Below are positions 9,366 through 17,501 of a stretch of 41,311 nucleotides of DNA, piece by piece. A program made the position numbers and the translations under genes. The notes under the pieces are model-generated. The model was given only the letters and a program-made list of their open reading frames with translations. It was not told the origin of the DNA and made no database searches. The first letter of the stretch is position 1, and every line of letters begins with the position of its first letter. The stretch comes from Methylomonas koyamae (GTDB lineage: Bacteria > Pseudomonadota > Gammaproteobacteria > Methylococcales > Methylomonadaceae): NCBI RefSeq assembly GCF_006483455.1, contig NZ_PPPU01000051.1, positions 1 to 41,311 on the forward strand. The letters run 5' to 3'.

Positions 9366-10268
9366 ATGCGTAATACCCTTGCAAATCGGCTGATTCTGGC
9401 GACGGTCTGCGCCGTCATGGCTCAGCCGGCGGCGGCCGAGGAAGGCGGCGCGCCGGACGGGCGGGCCATATTGGAAAAGCTGTCCGACTATCAGCGCAGC
9501 ATCACCGACTCGGCCTTCGTCAAATCGCGCTTATCCAGTTGCCAATACGGCATCAAGGACAACAAAATCACCTGCGCCGAAACGCCCCGAGAAAAACTGC
9601 TGGAAGCGGTCGGCATCAACGACGGCAAAAACAAAAAAGACACCAAGGCAGTGACCATCGTGCTGGAACCGGCCGCCGAAAAAGGCGTGGGCATGTTGAA
9701 TTACAGCTACGACGAAACCGGCAAGGATAACGAAACCTGGCTGTATTTGTCGGCGCTGGGTAAGGTCAAACGCATCGCCAGCGGCAATTCCGACGAGGAT
9801 TCCGAGCCGGCCTCGCTGTTCGGCTCCGAATTCACCACCGAGGACACCGAAACCGGCAAACTGGACGATTACACGATCAACGTCCTGGGCGAAGCCGTGG
9901 AAGCCGGCCGGCCGGTTTGGAAAATCGAAACCATCCCCAATGCCGAGCGCGCCCGCAAGACCCGCTACGGCCGCCGGGTGATGTACGTCGATAAGGAGCG
10001 CTACGTGTCGTTGCGGGTCGAGCTGTACGACAAGCAAAACAAGGAAATCAAACGCTTGCTGACGTCCAAGGTCGAGGAAATCAAAGGGGTCTGGACCGCG
10101 CGTTCGCAAACCATGATGAATCTGGTCACCAACCGGCTGTCGAATATGGCGCGGAGCGAGATCAACAGCGGCGTCAACATTCCGGAAGACTTTCTGACCC
10201 AGCGAACCTTGACCGATGTGGCCTTCCGGGAAACCACGTTGGCACAACTACGGGCTCAAGTGAATTAA
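9366..10268 (+). CDS. Periplasmic outer-membrane lipoprotein-sorting-like (LolA-like) protein
   Basis: 300 residues with a signal peptide (residues 1-24, cleavage after AAA). The body matches the 'outer membrane lipoprotein-sorting protein' group: ETWLYLSALGKVKRIASG, SLFGSEFTTED, VYD/MYVDKERYVSLRVELYD and TARSQTMMNLVTNRL. Members adopt a LolA/LolB-like half-barrel that carries acyl chains, and are commonly encoded beside MMPL exporters. It starts 9 bases after the exporter stop, with GAGG upstream of the ATG, so it is translated from the same message. It probably carries the exporter's hydrophobic cargo across the periplasm. That role is inferred from fold and context; no cargo is indicated. 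Confidence 0.82.
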   Translation: MRNTLANRLILATVCAVMAQPAAAEEGGAPDGRAILEKLSDYQRSITDSAFVKSRLSSCQYGIKDNKITCAETPREKLLEAVGINDGKNKKDTKAVTIVLEPAAEKGVGMLNYSYDETGKDNETWLYLSALGKVKRIASGNSDEDSEPASLFGSEFTTEDTETGKLDDYTINVLGEAVEAGRPVWKIETIPNAERARKTRYGRRVMYVDKERYVSLRVELYDKQNKEIKRLLTSKVEEIKGVWTARSQTMMNLVTNRLSNMARSEINSGVNIPEDFLTQRTLTDVAFRETTLAQLRAQVN

Positions 10269-10278
10269 CGGTGATCCG

Positions 10279-11688
10279 TTGCCGTCCGCCAAGACGATAG
10301 GCCGGACCCGGCCATTGCGCTGGCTGGCCCTCGCCTTGGCGTTGACGACCGCCGCTCGGGCCGAACCGACGCTTGACTTGCCGGACACCGGCTCGCTGGC
10401 GTTCGACGATAACGCGGTCCTAGCGGCAGCAGATGCCGGTTCCGAATTTTGGGACAAATTCACCTTCAAATTCACCCAACTGGTTTACGCGCAGGTTCAC
10501 GACCACAAAACCGATTCCGGCGCGTTGAAACAAGCGACTGTGGAAGACAACCGGCTCGGCCTGTTAATCAAATACCAGAATCCGTTCGCGCCAGGTTGGA
10601 ATCTGCAAGGCAGCGGCCAAGCCAAATTGTATTGGCCGTCGGATTACGACTTCGAAGGCTTGAGCAGCCAGTCGATCGAAATGGAGCAACGCCTGGACAA
10701 CCTCGAAATGCGGCTAAACGAGCTGTATCTGAGCAAGACCTTCGGCAGCCACACCTTCAAACTGGGCCGGCAGACCTTGGTGTGGGGAGAGGCCGAGGGC
10801 AATTCGGTGCTGGACACCTTGAACGTGCTGGAATACCGCGACCTGAGCACGATAGAGGTCGAGGACGCCCGCATCAACCAATGGTTCGCGGTCTGGGAGC
10901 ATTTCGCCGACGCCAGGCGTTGGGCGATGTTCGTCAATCTGAATCCGCAATTCAACCCGCTGCCGCGCAAAGGCAGTCCGGCCTACGTGGCACCCTTGTT
11001 TCCGATCGACGCCCCCGACTCGGACCGCCACCGGGTCGAGGCCGGGGCGCGGATGCAGTGGTCGGTCGAACATAGCGATGTTTCGCTGATGGCGGCGTAT
11101 CTGTATGAAAACCAACTGCATTACCTGACGCCAGTCAGACTTTCCGGCCATATTCAGGCCAAGGACAACGGTTACTGGCTGCTCGGCGCCAGCGCCAACC
11201 GGGCCATCGGCAAATTATTGTTGAAGCTGGATCTAGCCTACAGCGTCGGCTTGCTCGAGGACACCACCATTTTGGCGCCGATCCCGCATACCTCGACGGT
11301 GCGAAAAGACCAAATCGGCGCATCCTTGGGCTTCGATTACGCACTGACCAACGACCAAAGCATCAACGCTTCGGTGCTGGCGCGCTCATTTCTGGCTCAC
11401 GACAGCGGCTTGGCTCCCGGCGAACGCACCGCCAACGGCGATATCTTCGGCACCTGGCTGATACGCTACAACTGCCGTTTTTTGAACGATACCCTGACCT
11501 TCACTTCCTTCAACCAAGGCACGCTGAATGCCGGCCAAGCGCTGAGCAGCGCAATGCTGAGCTATGCTATCGACGACCACTGGTCGGTAATGGGGACGGT
11601 GATTGCTACCTTTGCGAATAAACGGAGTGCGTTGCCGATTCTGGATCAGGACGTCAGGGTGGGATTTAGTATCAGTTTCTCGCTATAG
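10279..11688 (+). CDS. DUF1302-like outer-membrane beta-barrel protein
   Basis: 469 residues beginning at a TTG codon. No ATG or GTG is available in frame between the upstream stop and the signal peptide, which reads RWLALALALTTAARA and so fixes the start near here. The mature protein has alternating beta-strand patterns throughout, the conserved LGRQTLVWGEAEGNSVLDTL block of DUF1302-type barrels, and ends in a Phe-rich strand (VRVGFSISFSL) typical of BAM-inserted barrels. It follows the LolA-like gene by 10 bases. With the RND protein and the periplasmic carrier it completes a trans-envelope set, analogous to the RND + DUF1329 + DUF1302 sets of pseudomonads. The poor start codon suggests lower expression than the upstream genes. 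Family call is moderately secure. Confidence 0.78.
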   Translation: MPSAKTIGRTRPLRWLALALALTTAARAEPTLDLPDTGSLAFDDNAVLAAADAGSEFWDKFTFKFTQLVYAQVHDHKTDSGALKQATVEDNRLGLLIKYQNPFAPGWNLQGSGQAKLYWPSDYDFEGLSSQSIEMEQRLDNLEMRLNELYLSKTFGSHTFKLGRQTLVWGEAEGNSVLDTLNVLEYRDLSTIEVEDARINQWFAVWEHFADARRWAMFVNLNPQFNPLPRKGSPAYVAPLFPIDAPDSDRHRVEAGARMQWSVEHSDVSLMAAYLYENQLHYLTPVRLSGHIQAKDNGYWLLGASANRAIGKLLLKLDLAYSVGLLEDTTILAPIPHTSTVRKDQIGASLGFDYALTNDQSINASVLARSFLAHDSGLAPGERTANGDIFGTWLIRYNCRFLNDTLTFTSFNQGTLNAGQALSSAMLSYAIDDHWSVMGTVIATFANKRSALPILDQDVRVGFSISFSL

Positions 11689-11790
11689 AGTTGCCCGGGC
11701 CGGGGCTTACTGACACCTTGGAATTTGGCGAGGGTTTACCGGACTGTAGCCGGTGACGATCGCCCTGCCGACAATGATTTGGCAGGAAAC

Positions 11791-11823
11791 GGCCTTTGCA
11801 CCCGACGGCGGGGTGCAAAGGCC
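11791..11823. terminator. Strong hairpin between convergent genes
   Basis: A perfect 13-bp stem (GGCCTTTGCACCC with GGGTGCAAAGGCC) around a 7-base loop lies between the rightward exporter operon and the leftward gene ending at 11832. There is no U run on either side. Its position and symmetry suggest a shared bidirectional terminator. A smaller hairpin (CCTGCC/GGCAGG, 11764-11786) precedes it. Confidence 0.65.
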
Positions 11824-11831
11824 TAACGACA

Positions 11832-12434
11832 TTAGGCAAAAACGCTGGATTTGCGACGGCCTTTAGCCAAAAAGCCGAGTAGCGCACTGGTCATGAACCA
11901 AACCGATGCGGGTAGCGGCACCGGGGCGCCGCCGTCTGAGGTGGCTTGGGAAGCTTGAATGTCGAACGCAAACAAGCGGTGTTCGTTACCGGCACCTTGG
12001 TAAGTCGGATCGACGAAAGCCAGACTCCAAGAGGTTTTACCTAGCAAATTCAGCATGCTGCTGGAATGCTCGGTGACCCAACCAGCCGGCGACCACCAGC
12101 CTAATTGAAAATTGCTGGAACCGAGTAAGGTGCCGTTCGAGCTATCGGTTTTGATGTCGACATTACTGCCGTTTTGGGTAAACAGCACTGTCGCGGCGTC
12201 GGTGAAACTCAATACCGGGGTAATCGCCGCATTCCCTAATGTGCTGCTCAACGACGCGGTATCTTCGAAAATACCGAACTTTTCTCCGCTTGGGATGTTG
12301 AATAGCAGGGCAAAGGGATTGGCAAACTGCGCATCGTTATCCGTCGGCGCCCATACGCTGGCCGAGCTTGCACTGGAGGCGACCAACAAACCGACCGCTA
12401 AACCCGCTTTCAGAACTTTTTTAACTTTCGTCAT
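11832..12434 (-). CDS. VPLPA-CTERM secreted protein, 200 residues
   Basis: Signal peptide at about residues 1-25 (KKVLKAGLAVGLLVASSASS). A short beta-rich, Ser/Asn-rich domain follows (FGIFEDTASLSS, AATVLFTQNGSNVDIKT, WSLAFVDPTYQGAGNEHRLFAFDIQ). It ends in the tail APVPLPASVWFMTSALLGFLA plus a basic KGRRKS cluster, marking it for exosortase processing. An AGGAA site precedes the ATG. No domain of known function is recognised in the body. It stands alone between two rightward units, divergently placed to kdpD, so the 177-base gap at 12435-12611 must hold promoters for both. Confidence 0.82.
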   Translation of the reverse strand: MTKVKKVLKAGLAVGLLVASSASSASVWAPTDNDAQFANPFALLFNIPSGEKFGIFEDTASLSSTLGNAAITPVLSFTDAATVLFTQNGSNVDIKTDSSNGTLLGSSNFQLGWWSPAGWVTEHSSSMLNLLGKTSWSLAFVDPTYQGAGNEHRLFAFDIQASQATSDGGAPVPLPASVWFMTSALLGFLAKGRRKSSVFA

Positions 12435-12611
12435 GGTTTATTTCCTATAAATTATTGAAGAGGTGCACAAATCTTAAATTTTGCGCCTTAGCATTAATAT
12501 GGTACTGAAGGGTAACGACAAATATGACAGGTCAAATCTTTACGGCATTTTTATCGATCCGTCCGTAAACTGAGCCTGCCCGAACCATCCGCACCGCTTT
12601 TCGGAACCGCT

Positions 12612-15350
12612 ATGGAACAACCCCGCCCCGACCCAGATGTCCTGCTAGCCCGGTTTGCACGCGACCAGGCCAAGGCCAAGCGCGGCCGGCTGAAGATTTT
12701 CTTCGGCGCCGCGGCCGGCGTCGGCAAGACCTTTGCGATGTTGCTGGCGGCCCGGGAACGCCGTGCCGACAATCTTGACGTCGTGGTTGGCATCGTCGAA
12801 ACCCATGGCCGTAAAGAAACCCAGGCGCTGCTGGCCGGATTGGAAACGTTGCCGCTGCGCCGGATCGACTACAAAGGCACCGTGCTGCACGAATTCGATT
12901 TGGATGCCGCGTTGAAGCGGCGGCCGGCCATCATCCTGGTCGACGAATTGGCCCATTCCAACGCGCCCGGCTCCCGCCATCCCAAGCGCTGGCAGGACAT
13001 CCACGAACTGCTCGAAGCCGGCATCGACGTCTACACCGCGCTGAACGTGCAACACCTGGAGAGCTTGAACGACGATATCGGCCAGATCTCCGGCATCCGG
13101 GTCTGGGAAACGGTGCCGGATACCGTGTTCGAGGACGCCGACGAAGTCGAGTTGGTCGATCTGCCGCCGGACGAGCTGCTGAACCGGCTCAAGGAAGGCA
13201 AGGTTTACCTGCCGCAACAGGCCCAGGAAGCGATCAAGCATTTCTTTCGCAAAGGCAATCTGATCGCGCTGCGGGAATTGGCCCTGCGCCAGACGGCCAG
13301 CCGGGTCGACGCCGAAATGCTGGATTACCGGGAAGACCACGCCATCCGCGAGGTCTGGCAGGTCAGCGAACGGATTCTGGTCTGCATCGGCCCGAACCCA
13401 TTGGCCGAGCGCCTGGTCCGCGCCGGCAAACGTCTGGCGACCAGCCTGCGCGCGGAATGGATCGTGGCCTACGTCGAAACCCCGCAGTTGCAGCGCTTGC
13501 CGGCCGAAAAGCGCGACGGCGTGCTGCGCATTCTGCGTTTGGCGGAACAACTCGGCGCGGAAACCGTGACCCTGAGTTCGCCGGATATGAGCGAAGCCTT
13601 GATCCGTTTTTCCCGGCAACGCAATATCGGCAAAATCGTGATCGGCAAACCCAGCCGGCGCGGCTGGCGGCGCTGGTTGTTCGGATCGGTGGTCGATACC
13701 CTGGTCAGCCGGGCCCACAATATCAATCTGTATCTGCTCGGCAGCCCACAAACGCGGGAACGTGGCGCAGCCGCGCCGGAACTGGCGCTGTTCGGCAAAA
13801 GCCCCCTGCCCGGCCTGCGCCAACGCATCCCGGCCAAAACCAAGCGCCGTTACTTTGGCTACCTGTCGGCCTTTGCCGTCACCGGACTGGTCACCGCGAC
13901 CGGCTATCTGCTGCTGGGCCGCCTGGAGCCGGCCAATCTGGTGATGGTGTATTTGTTGGGCGTGATTTTCGTCGCCAGCCGCTTCGGCCGCGGCCCGTCG
14001 GTGCTGGCCTCGGTGCTCGGCGTCGGCTGCTTCGACCTGCTGTTCGTACAGCCGTACTACAGTTTTTCGGTGGCCGACAGCCAGTACCTGATTACGCTGT
14101 CGGCGATGCTGGCGGTCGGCATCGTGGTCAGCAATCTGACCGCGAACGTGCGTTCGCAAGCCAAGGTGGCCGCGCATCGCGAACGCCGAGCCGCGGCTTT
14201 GTATTCGATGAGCCGGGAGTTGGGCAGCAGCCAGACCGAAACCGACGTAGTGCGGGTCGCGGTAAAACATTTGTATGCCGAATTCAGCAGCCGCAACGTG
14301 ATTCTGTTTCCGAACGCCAACGGCCGCATGGCGTTTCCGACCCAAAAAGCCATTGCCGAATCGCTGCTCGGCGCCGATTTGAGCGTGGCCCAATGGGTAT
14401 TCGACCACAACGAAATCGCCGGACAAGGCACCGACACCCTGCCCGGCGCCTCTGCCGTCTACTTCCCGATCCACGGCGACGACCAGGTATTGGGCGTGCT
14501 GGCCTTGTTACCGGTCAATCTGCGCCGGGTGTTTTTGCCGGAACAGCAAAAACTGCTGGAAACTTTTCTGCGCCAGATCGGCCAGGCCATCGGCCGCATC
14601 CGCTTTTCGGAACGGGCCCGCTCCACCCAGATGCAAATGGAAGCGGAGCGCCTGCGCAACTCGCTGCTCAGCGCGATTTCCCACGATTTGCGCACACCGC
14701 TGGCGACCATCATCGGTTCGGCCAGCACCATCGCCCACAACCCGCAAAAACTGGCGCCGCATGACATCGTCGAACTCGGCCAGGGCATTGTCGACGAAGC
14801 GGAACGGATGGCGAATCTGGTCAACAACATCCTGGACATGGCCAAGCTCGAAGCCGGCGTGCTGGAGTTGAACAAGCAATGGTATCCGCTGGAGGAAATC
14901 GTCGGTACCGCACTGAACCAGTTACAAGCTCAACTGGCCGGGCGGCCGGTCACGGTCAAGCTGCCGCCGGGTATCCCGTTGGTGCTGGTCGATTCGGTGA
15001 TGATCGAACAGGTCTTGATCAATCTGCTGGAAAACGCCGTACGCTATACCCCGGCGGGCAGCGCGCTGGAAATTTCGGCCGACTTCGGCGACAGTTCCGT
15101 CGAAATCGCCGTCGCCGACCGCGGCCCCGGCATTCCGCGCGGCCTGGAAGAACGCCTGTTCGAAAAGTTCTACCAAGGCCGCCAGGAGACGGCGCAAAGC
15201 GGCGTCGGCCTGGGCCTGACAATCTGCCGCGCGATCGTCGAAATCCACGGCGGCACCATCAGCGCGCACAACCGGCCCGAAGGCGGTGCGGTATTCGCGT
15301 TCAAGCTGCCGCTGGATCAACCGCCGCCCGAAGTCGAACCCGAGGAATAA
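12612..15350 (+). CDS. kdpD: KdpD-type osmosensitive K+ channel sensor histidine kinase
   Basis: 912 residues, the family's normal length. Domains in order: the N-terminal KdpD domain with the P-loop GAAAGVGKT at residues 32-40 and the DELAHSNAPGSRH block; a Usp-like domain to about 370; four closely spaced membrane helices (DUF4118, about 415-510); a GAF-like region; HisKA with the phospho-acceptor His691 in SAISHDLRTPL; and a HATPase with Asn808 in the N box (NLLENAVRYT) and G boxes ADRGPGIP and GVGLGLTICRA. KdpD senses low K+ or ionic stress and phosphorylates KdpE. Its partner follows 21 bases later. The kdpFABC transporter genes that it normally controls are not adjacent, so this is a separated regulatory pair or one with different targets. 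Confidence 0.95.
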   Translation: MEQPRPDPDVLLARFARDQAKAKRGRLKIFFGAAAGVGKTFAMLLAARERRADNLDVVVGIVETHGRKETQALLAGLETLPLRRIDYKGTVLHEFDLDAALKRRPAIILVDELAHSNAPGSRHPKRWQDIHELLEAGIDVYTALNVQHLESLNDDIGQISGIRVWETVPDTVFEDADEVELVDLPPDELLNRLKEGKVYLPQQAQEAIKHFFRKGNLIALRELALRQTASRVDAEMLDYREDHAIREVWQVSERILVCIGPNPLAERLVRAGKRLATSLRAEWIVAYVETPQLQRLPAEKRDGVLRILRLAEQLGAETVTLSSPDMSEALIRFSRQRNIGKIVIGKPSRRGWRRWLFGSVVDTLVSRAHNINLYLLGSPQTRERGAAAPELALFGKSPLPGLRQRIPAKTKRRYFGYLSAFAVTGLVTATGYLLLGRLEPANLVMVYLLGVIFVASRFGRGPSVLASVLGVGCFDLLFVQPYYSFSVADSQYLITLSAMLAVGIVVSNLTANVRSQAKVAAHRERRAAALYSMSRELGSSQTETDVVRVAVKHLYAEFSSRNVILFPNANGRMAFPTQKAIAESLLGADLSVAQWVFDHNEIAGQGTDTLPGASAVYFPIHGDDQVLGVLALLPVNLRRVFLPEQQKLLETFLRQIGQAIGRIRFSERARSTQMQMEAERLRNSLLSAISHDLRTPLATIIGSASTIAHNPQKLAPHDIVELGQGIVDEAERMANLVNNILDMAKLEAGVLELNKQWYPLEEIVGTALNQLQAQLAGRPVTVKLPPGIPLVLVDSVMIEQVLINLLENAVRYTPAGSALEISADFGDSSVEIAVADRGPGIPRGLEERLFEKFYQGRQETAQSGVGLGLTICRAIVEIHGGTISAHNRPEGGAVFAFKLPLDQPPPEVEPEE

Positions 15351-15371
15351 AGCACAACGGAAGCCTGCGCC

Positions 15372-16070
15372 ATGTCCAAAACCGACCCCGTTATCATTGT
15401 CATCGAAGACGACCCGGCCATCCGCCGCTTTCTGCGCACCAGCCTGCATAGCAACGGCTATAAGGTGTTCGATGCCGAGACCGGCAAACAAGGCTTGGTC
15501 GAATTGGGCGTGCGCAAGCCGGACTTGCTGATCCTGGACCTGGGCCTGCCGGATATGGACGGCGTCGACGTTATCAAGGCGGTGCGGGCCTGGTCGGCGC
15601 TACCGATCATCATCCTCTCGGCCCGCAGCGGCGAACAACAGAAAATCGACGCGCTCGACGCCGGAGCGGACGACTACCTGACCAAACCCTTCGGTTTCGG
15701 CGAATTGCAGGCGCGGATTCGAGTGGCGCTCCGCCACGCCTTACGCCCGCCGGACTCGGCGCCGGAGTCCGTGTTTACCACCGGCAATTTGCAGGTCGAC
15801 CTGAGCAGCCGGGTGGTTAAAGTCGACGACCGCGAAATCCACCTGACGCCGATCCAATACCGGCTGCTGTCGGTACTGGTGAAAAATGCCGGCAAAGTAC
15901 TAACCCACCAGCAAATTCTCCGAGAAGTATGGGGCCCCAATTACCAGGAACACGCCCACTATCCGCGGATTTACATGAGCCAGCTCCGGCAAAAACTGGA
16001 AGCCGACCCCGCCCAGCCCAAACTGCTGCTCACGGAATCCGGGCTGGGCTACCGGCTCAAGGTTTGGTAA
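15372..16070 (+). CDS. kdpE: KdpE-type response regulator (OmpR/PhoB family)
   Basis: 232 residues. The receiver domain (about 1-120) has the acidic pocket IEDD at 11-14, the phospho-acceptor Asp56 (LLILDLGLPDMDG) and the conserved LTKPF lysine. A winged-helix DNA-binding domain (about 130-232) has the HLTPIQYRLLSVLV and THQQILREVWGP recognition-region patterns and the GLGYRL end. It is encoded 21 bases after kdpD, as usual for the pair. KdpE normally activates kdpFABC under K+ limitation. Its own target is not in the window. It converges with the porin gene, leaving only 7 bases between stops and no visible terminator, so read-through into antisense of the porin is possible. Confidence 0.95.
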   Translation: MSKTDPVIIVIEDDPAIRRFLRTSLHSNGYKVFDAETGKQGLVELGVRKPDLLILDLGLPDMDGVDVIKAVRAWSALPIIILSARSGEQQKIDALDAGADDYLTKPFGFGELQARIRVALRHALRPPDSAPESVFTTGNLQVDLSSRVVKVDDREIHLTPIQYRLLSVLVKNAGKVLTHQQILREVWGPNYQEHAHYPRIYMSQLRQKLEADPAQPKLLLTESGLGYRLKVW

Positions 16071-16077
16071 GGCCGCT

Positions 16078-17379
16078 TTAGAAGGTCACCACCACGTCGG
16101 CACCGAAAATAAACTGGCTGTCCTTGTTACGCTCGTCGTAAGCATCGACGCCTTCCGACCAGTCGTAGCGCGCTTCCGGCCGCAGCATCAGCCATTTGGC
16201 CGGCTTCCAGTTCACGCCCAGCGTCGCGGCATAATAATTGGCCGGCCCGGTGGCCAACACCGCGCAACTGGGGCACATTTGGCCGACCCGAACGCCGTCG
16301 TCGTCGCGAAACCACTCGCCGCGAACGCCTACACCCACCGTATCGGTGACGTCGTATTTCAATTGCGAATGGATACCGTACCATTCGGCATCCGCAAAAT
16401 TGTTCAACGGATGCTGTTGCTCGATACCGTGGTCGTGCTGCAGCACGTAGTGCCAGCGTTCGGCGAAGTTGTGCTGGAAGACCAGGCTGTAAAAGGTGCG
16501 ATTGTCGCGCTTGTCGATGCCGGTCTGGCGCTGGAATTCGCGCAGATTGTTGTCGCTGTTGACGTCACCGGTAATCAGCGTGGCCGTGAACGAAGTCGCC
16601 GCGTCGTCGCTGGTCCAGGTGGCGCCGCCCAGGAAATTCCAGTTCTCCATATTTTTGTCAAAGCCGTCCCAGGCGCCGTTGCCGTCCAGCACGCCGTTGA
16701 GTTTGGTGTGGCCACCGGTCACCGCGCCCAAGGTCACGCTCAGATTTTGGTGGACCGGATAGGTAGTGGTCATACCGAAATGGGTAAACGGCTCGCCGTA
16801 TTGGAAGGTATACGGATGGGTGTAGAAGAAATTATCCGGCGACAATCCGGTCTCGTAACCCATGATCGTGTAAAACCGGCCGATGCGCGTGGTCAAACCC
16901 TTGCCGATCGGCGTGAAGATGTCCAGATAGGCATTCGGGATCGCCAGCTTGTAAAAGCGCTCGTCGGAACCGATCAAGCGATTGTCCCAATGGCCGCCGC
17001 CGTAGGGGTTAATGGTGTTAAAGCGGGCATCGCTGCCGTACATCAGGGTCAGCTTGCCACCGATGTCCCAATGGTCGCCAGCGGTATCGACATCGCGGAT
17101 CAACTCGCCGCCGAGTTGATGCAGATTGAATTCGTTGGCCCGGTCGGCAAACACCACGGTACCGTTGTAACCGTCGCCAGGATCGTTGGCGTTGTAAACG
17201 ATACCGGCGTCGGCCCAACTGTGGACGCGCAAGCCGGCCGCTTTCATCCAGGGCAAGTCGTTGATCAGCGACAAGCCGTTCAATAAGCCGGCGCGCTCTT
17301 CAGCGGGAAGCGGCGACATCGCCATCAGCAGCGGTGCGGCATATAGCCATTCGCGAGTTCGGGAAGCAGGGGTTGGCAT
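16078..17379 (-). CDS. Outer-membrane beta-barrel porin (BBP2/OmpL-like)
   Basis: 433 residues from the ATG at 17379, which has AGGAGAA spaced six bases upstream; an in-frame TTG at 17400 is less likely. A signal-like segment comes first (LYAAPLLMAMSPLPAEE). The body matches the putative beta-barrel porin-2 family: RIGRFYTIMGYETGLSPDNFFYTHPYTFQYGEPFTHFG and TLGAVTGGH blocks, and a C-terminal aromatic strand (QFIFGADVVVTF) for BAM recognition. It lies on the same strand 122 bases after allophanate hydrolase, so it could be a distal member of the guanidine operon supplying outer-membrane passage of a small solute. However, two hairpins lie in the gap, and an independent promoter is equally possible. 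Substrate unknown. Confidence 0.83.
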   Translation of the reverse strand: MPTPASRTREWLYAAPLLMAMSPLPAEERAGLLNGLSLINDLPWMKAAGLRVHSWADAGIVYNANDPGDGYNGTVVFADRANEFNLHQLGGELIRDVDTAGDHWDIGGKLTLMYGSDARFNTINPYGGGHWDNRLIGSDERFYKLAIPNAYLDIFTPIGKGLTTRIGRFYTIMGYETGLSPDNFFYTHPYTFQYGEPFTHFGMTTTYPVHQNLSVTLGAVTGGHTKLNGVLDGNGAWDGFDKNMENWNFLGGATWTSDDAATSFTATLITGDVNSDNNLREFQRQTGIDKRDNRTFYSLVFQHNFAERWHYVLQHDHGIEQQHPLNNFADAEWYGIHSQLKYDVTDTVGVGVRGEWFRDDDGVRVGQMCPSCAVLATGPANYYAATLGVNWKPAKWLMLRPEARYDWSEGVDAYDERNKDSQFIFGADVVVTF

Positions 17380-17420
17380 GAGTATTCTCCTGTCGGTCAA
17401 TGAGTCAGCAAACTTTTTTC

Positions 17421-17458
17421 GGGCGCAAACGCCCCCGCAAGCCGGAAAATTCGGCTTG
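17421..17458 (-). terminator. Two adjacent hairpins between atzF and porin
   Basis: CAAGCCG/CGGCTTG (17438-17458) and GGGCG/CGCCC (17421-17434) form back-to-back stems in the 122-base gap. Neither has a U run on the minus strand. They may partly terminate the guanidine operon or protect the 3' end; this is uncertain. Confidence 0.35.
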
Positions 17459-17501
17459 AATGGTTAGGGTTGAGGAAAATTTAATGGCTAAAACCGGCGG
17501 T

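Noticed and set aside
12645-14474. A 609-residue open frame on the minus strand opposite kdpD
   Set aside because: It is antisense to a fully motif-supported kdpD, its composition (His/Gln/Arg-rich) is typical of shadow frames in high-GC genes, and no domain is recognisable.
16279-17286. A 335-residue plus-strand frame opposite the porin
   Set aside because: The porin frame has a signal peptide, ribosome site and family blocks; the opposite frame shows only low-complexity Val/Ala/Gln-rich sequence.
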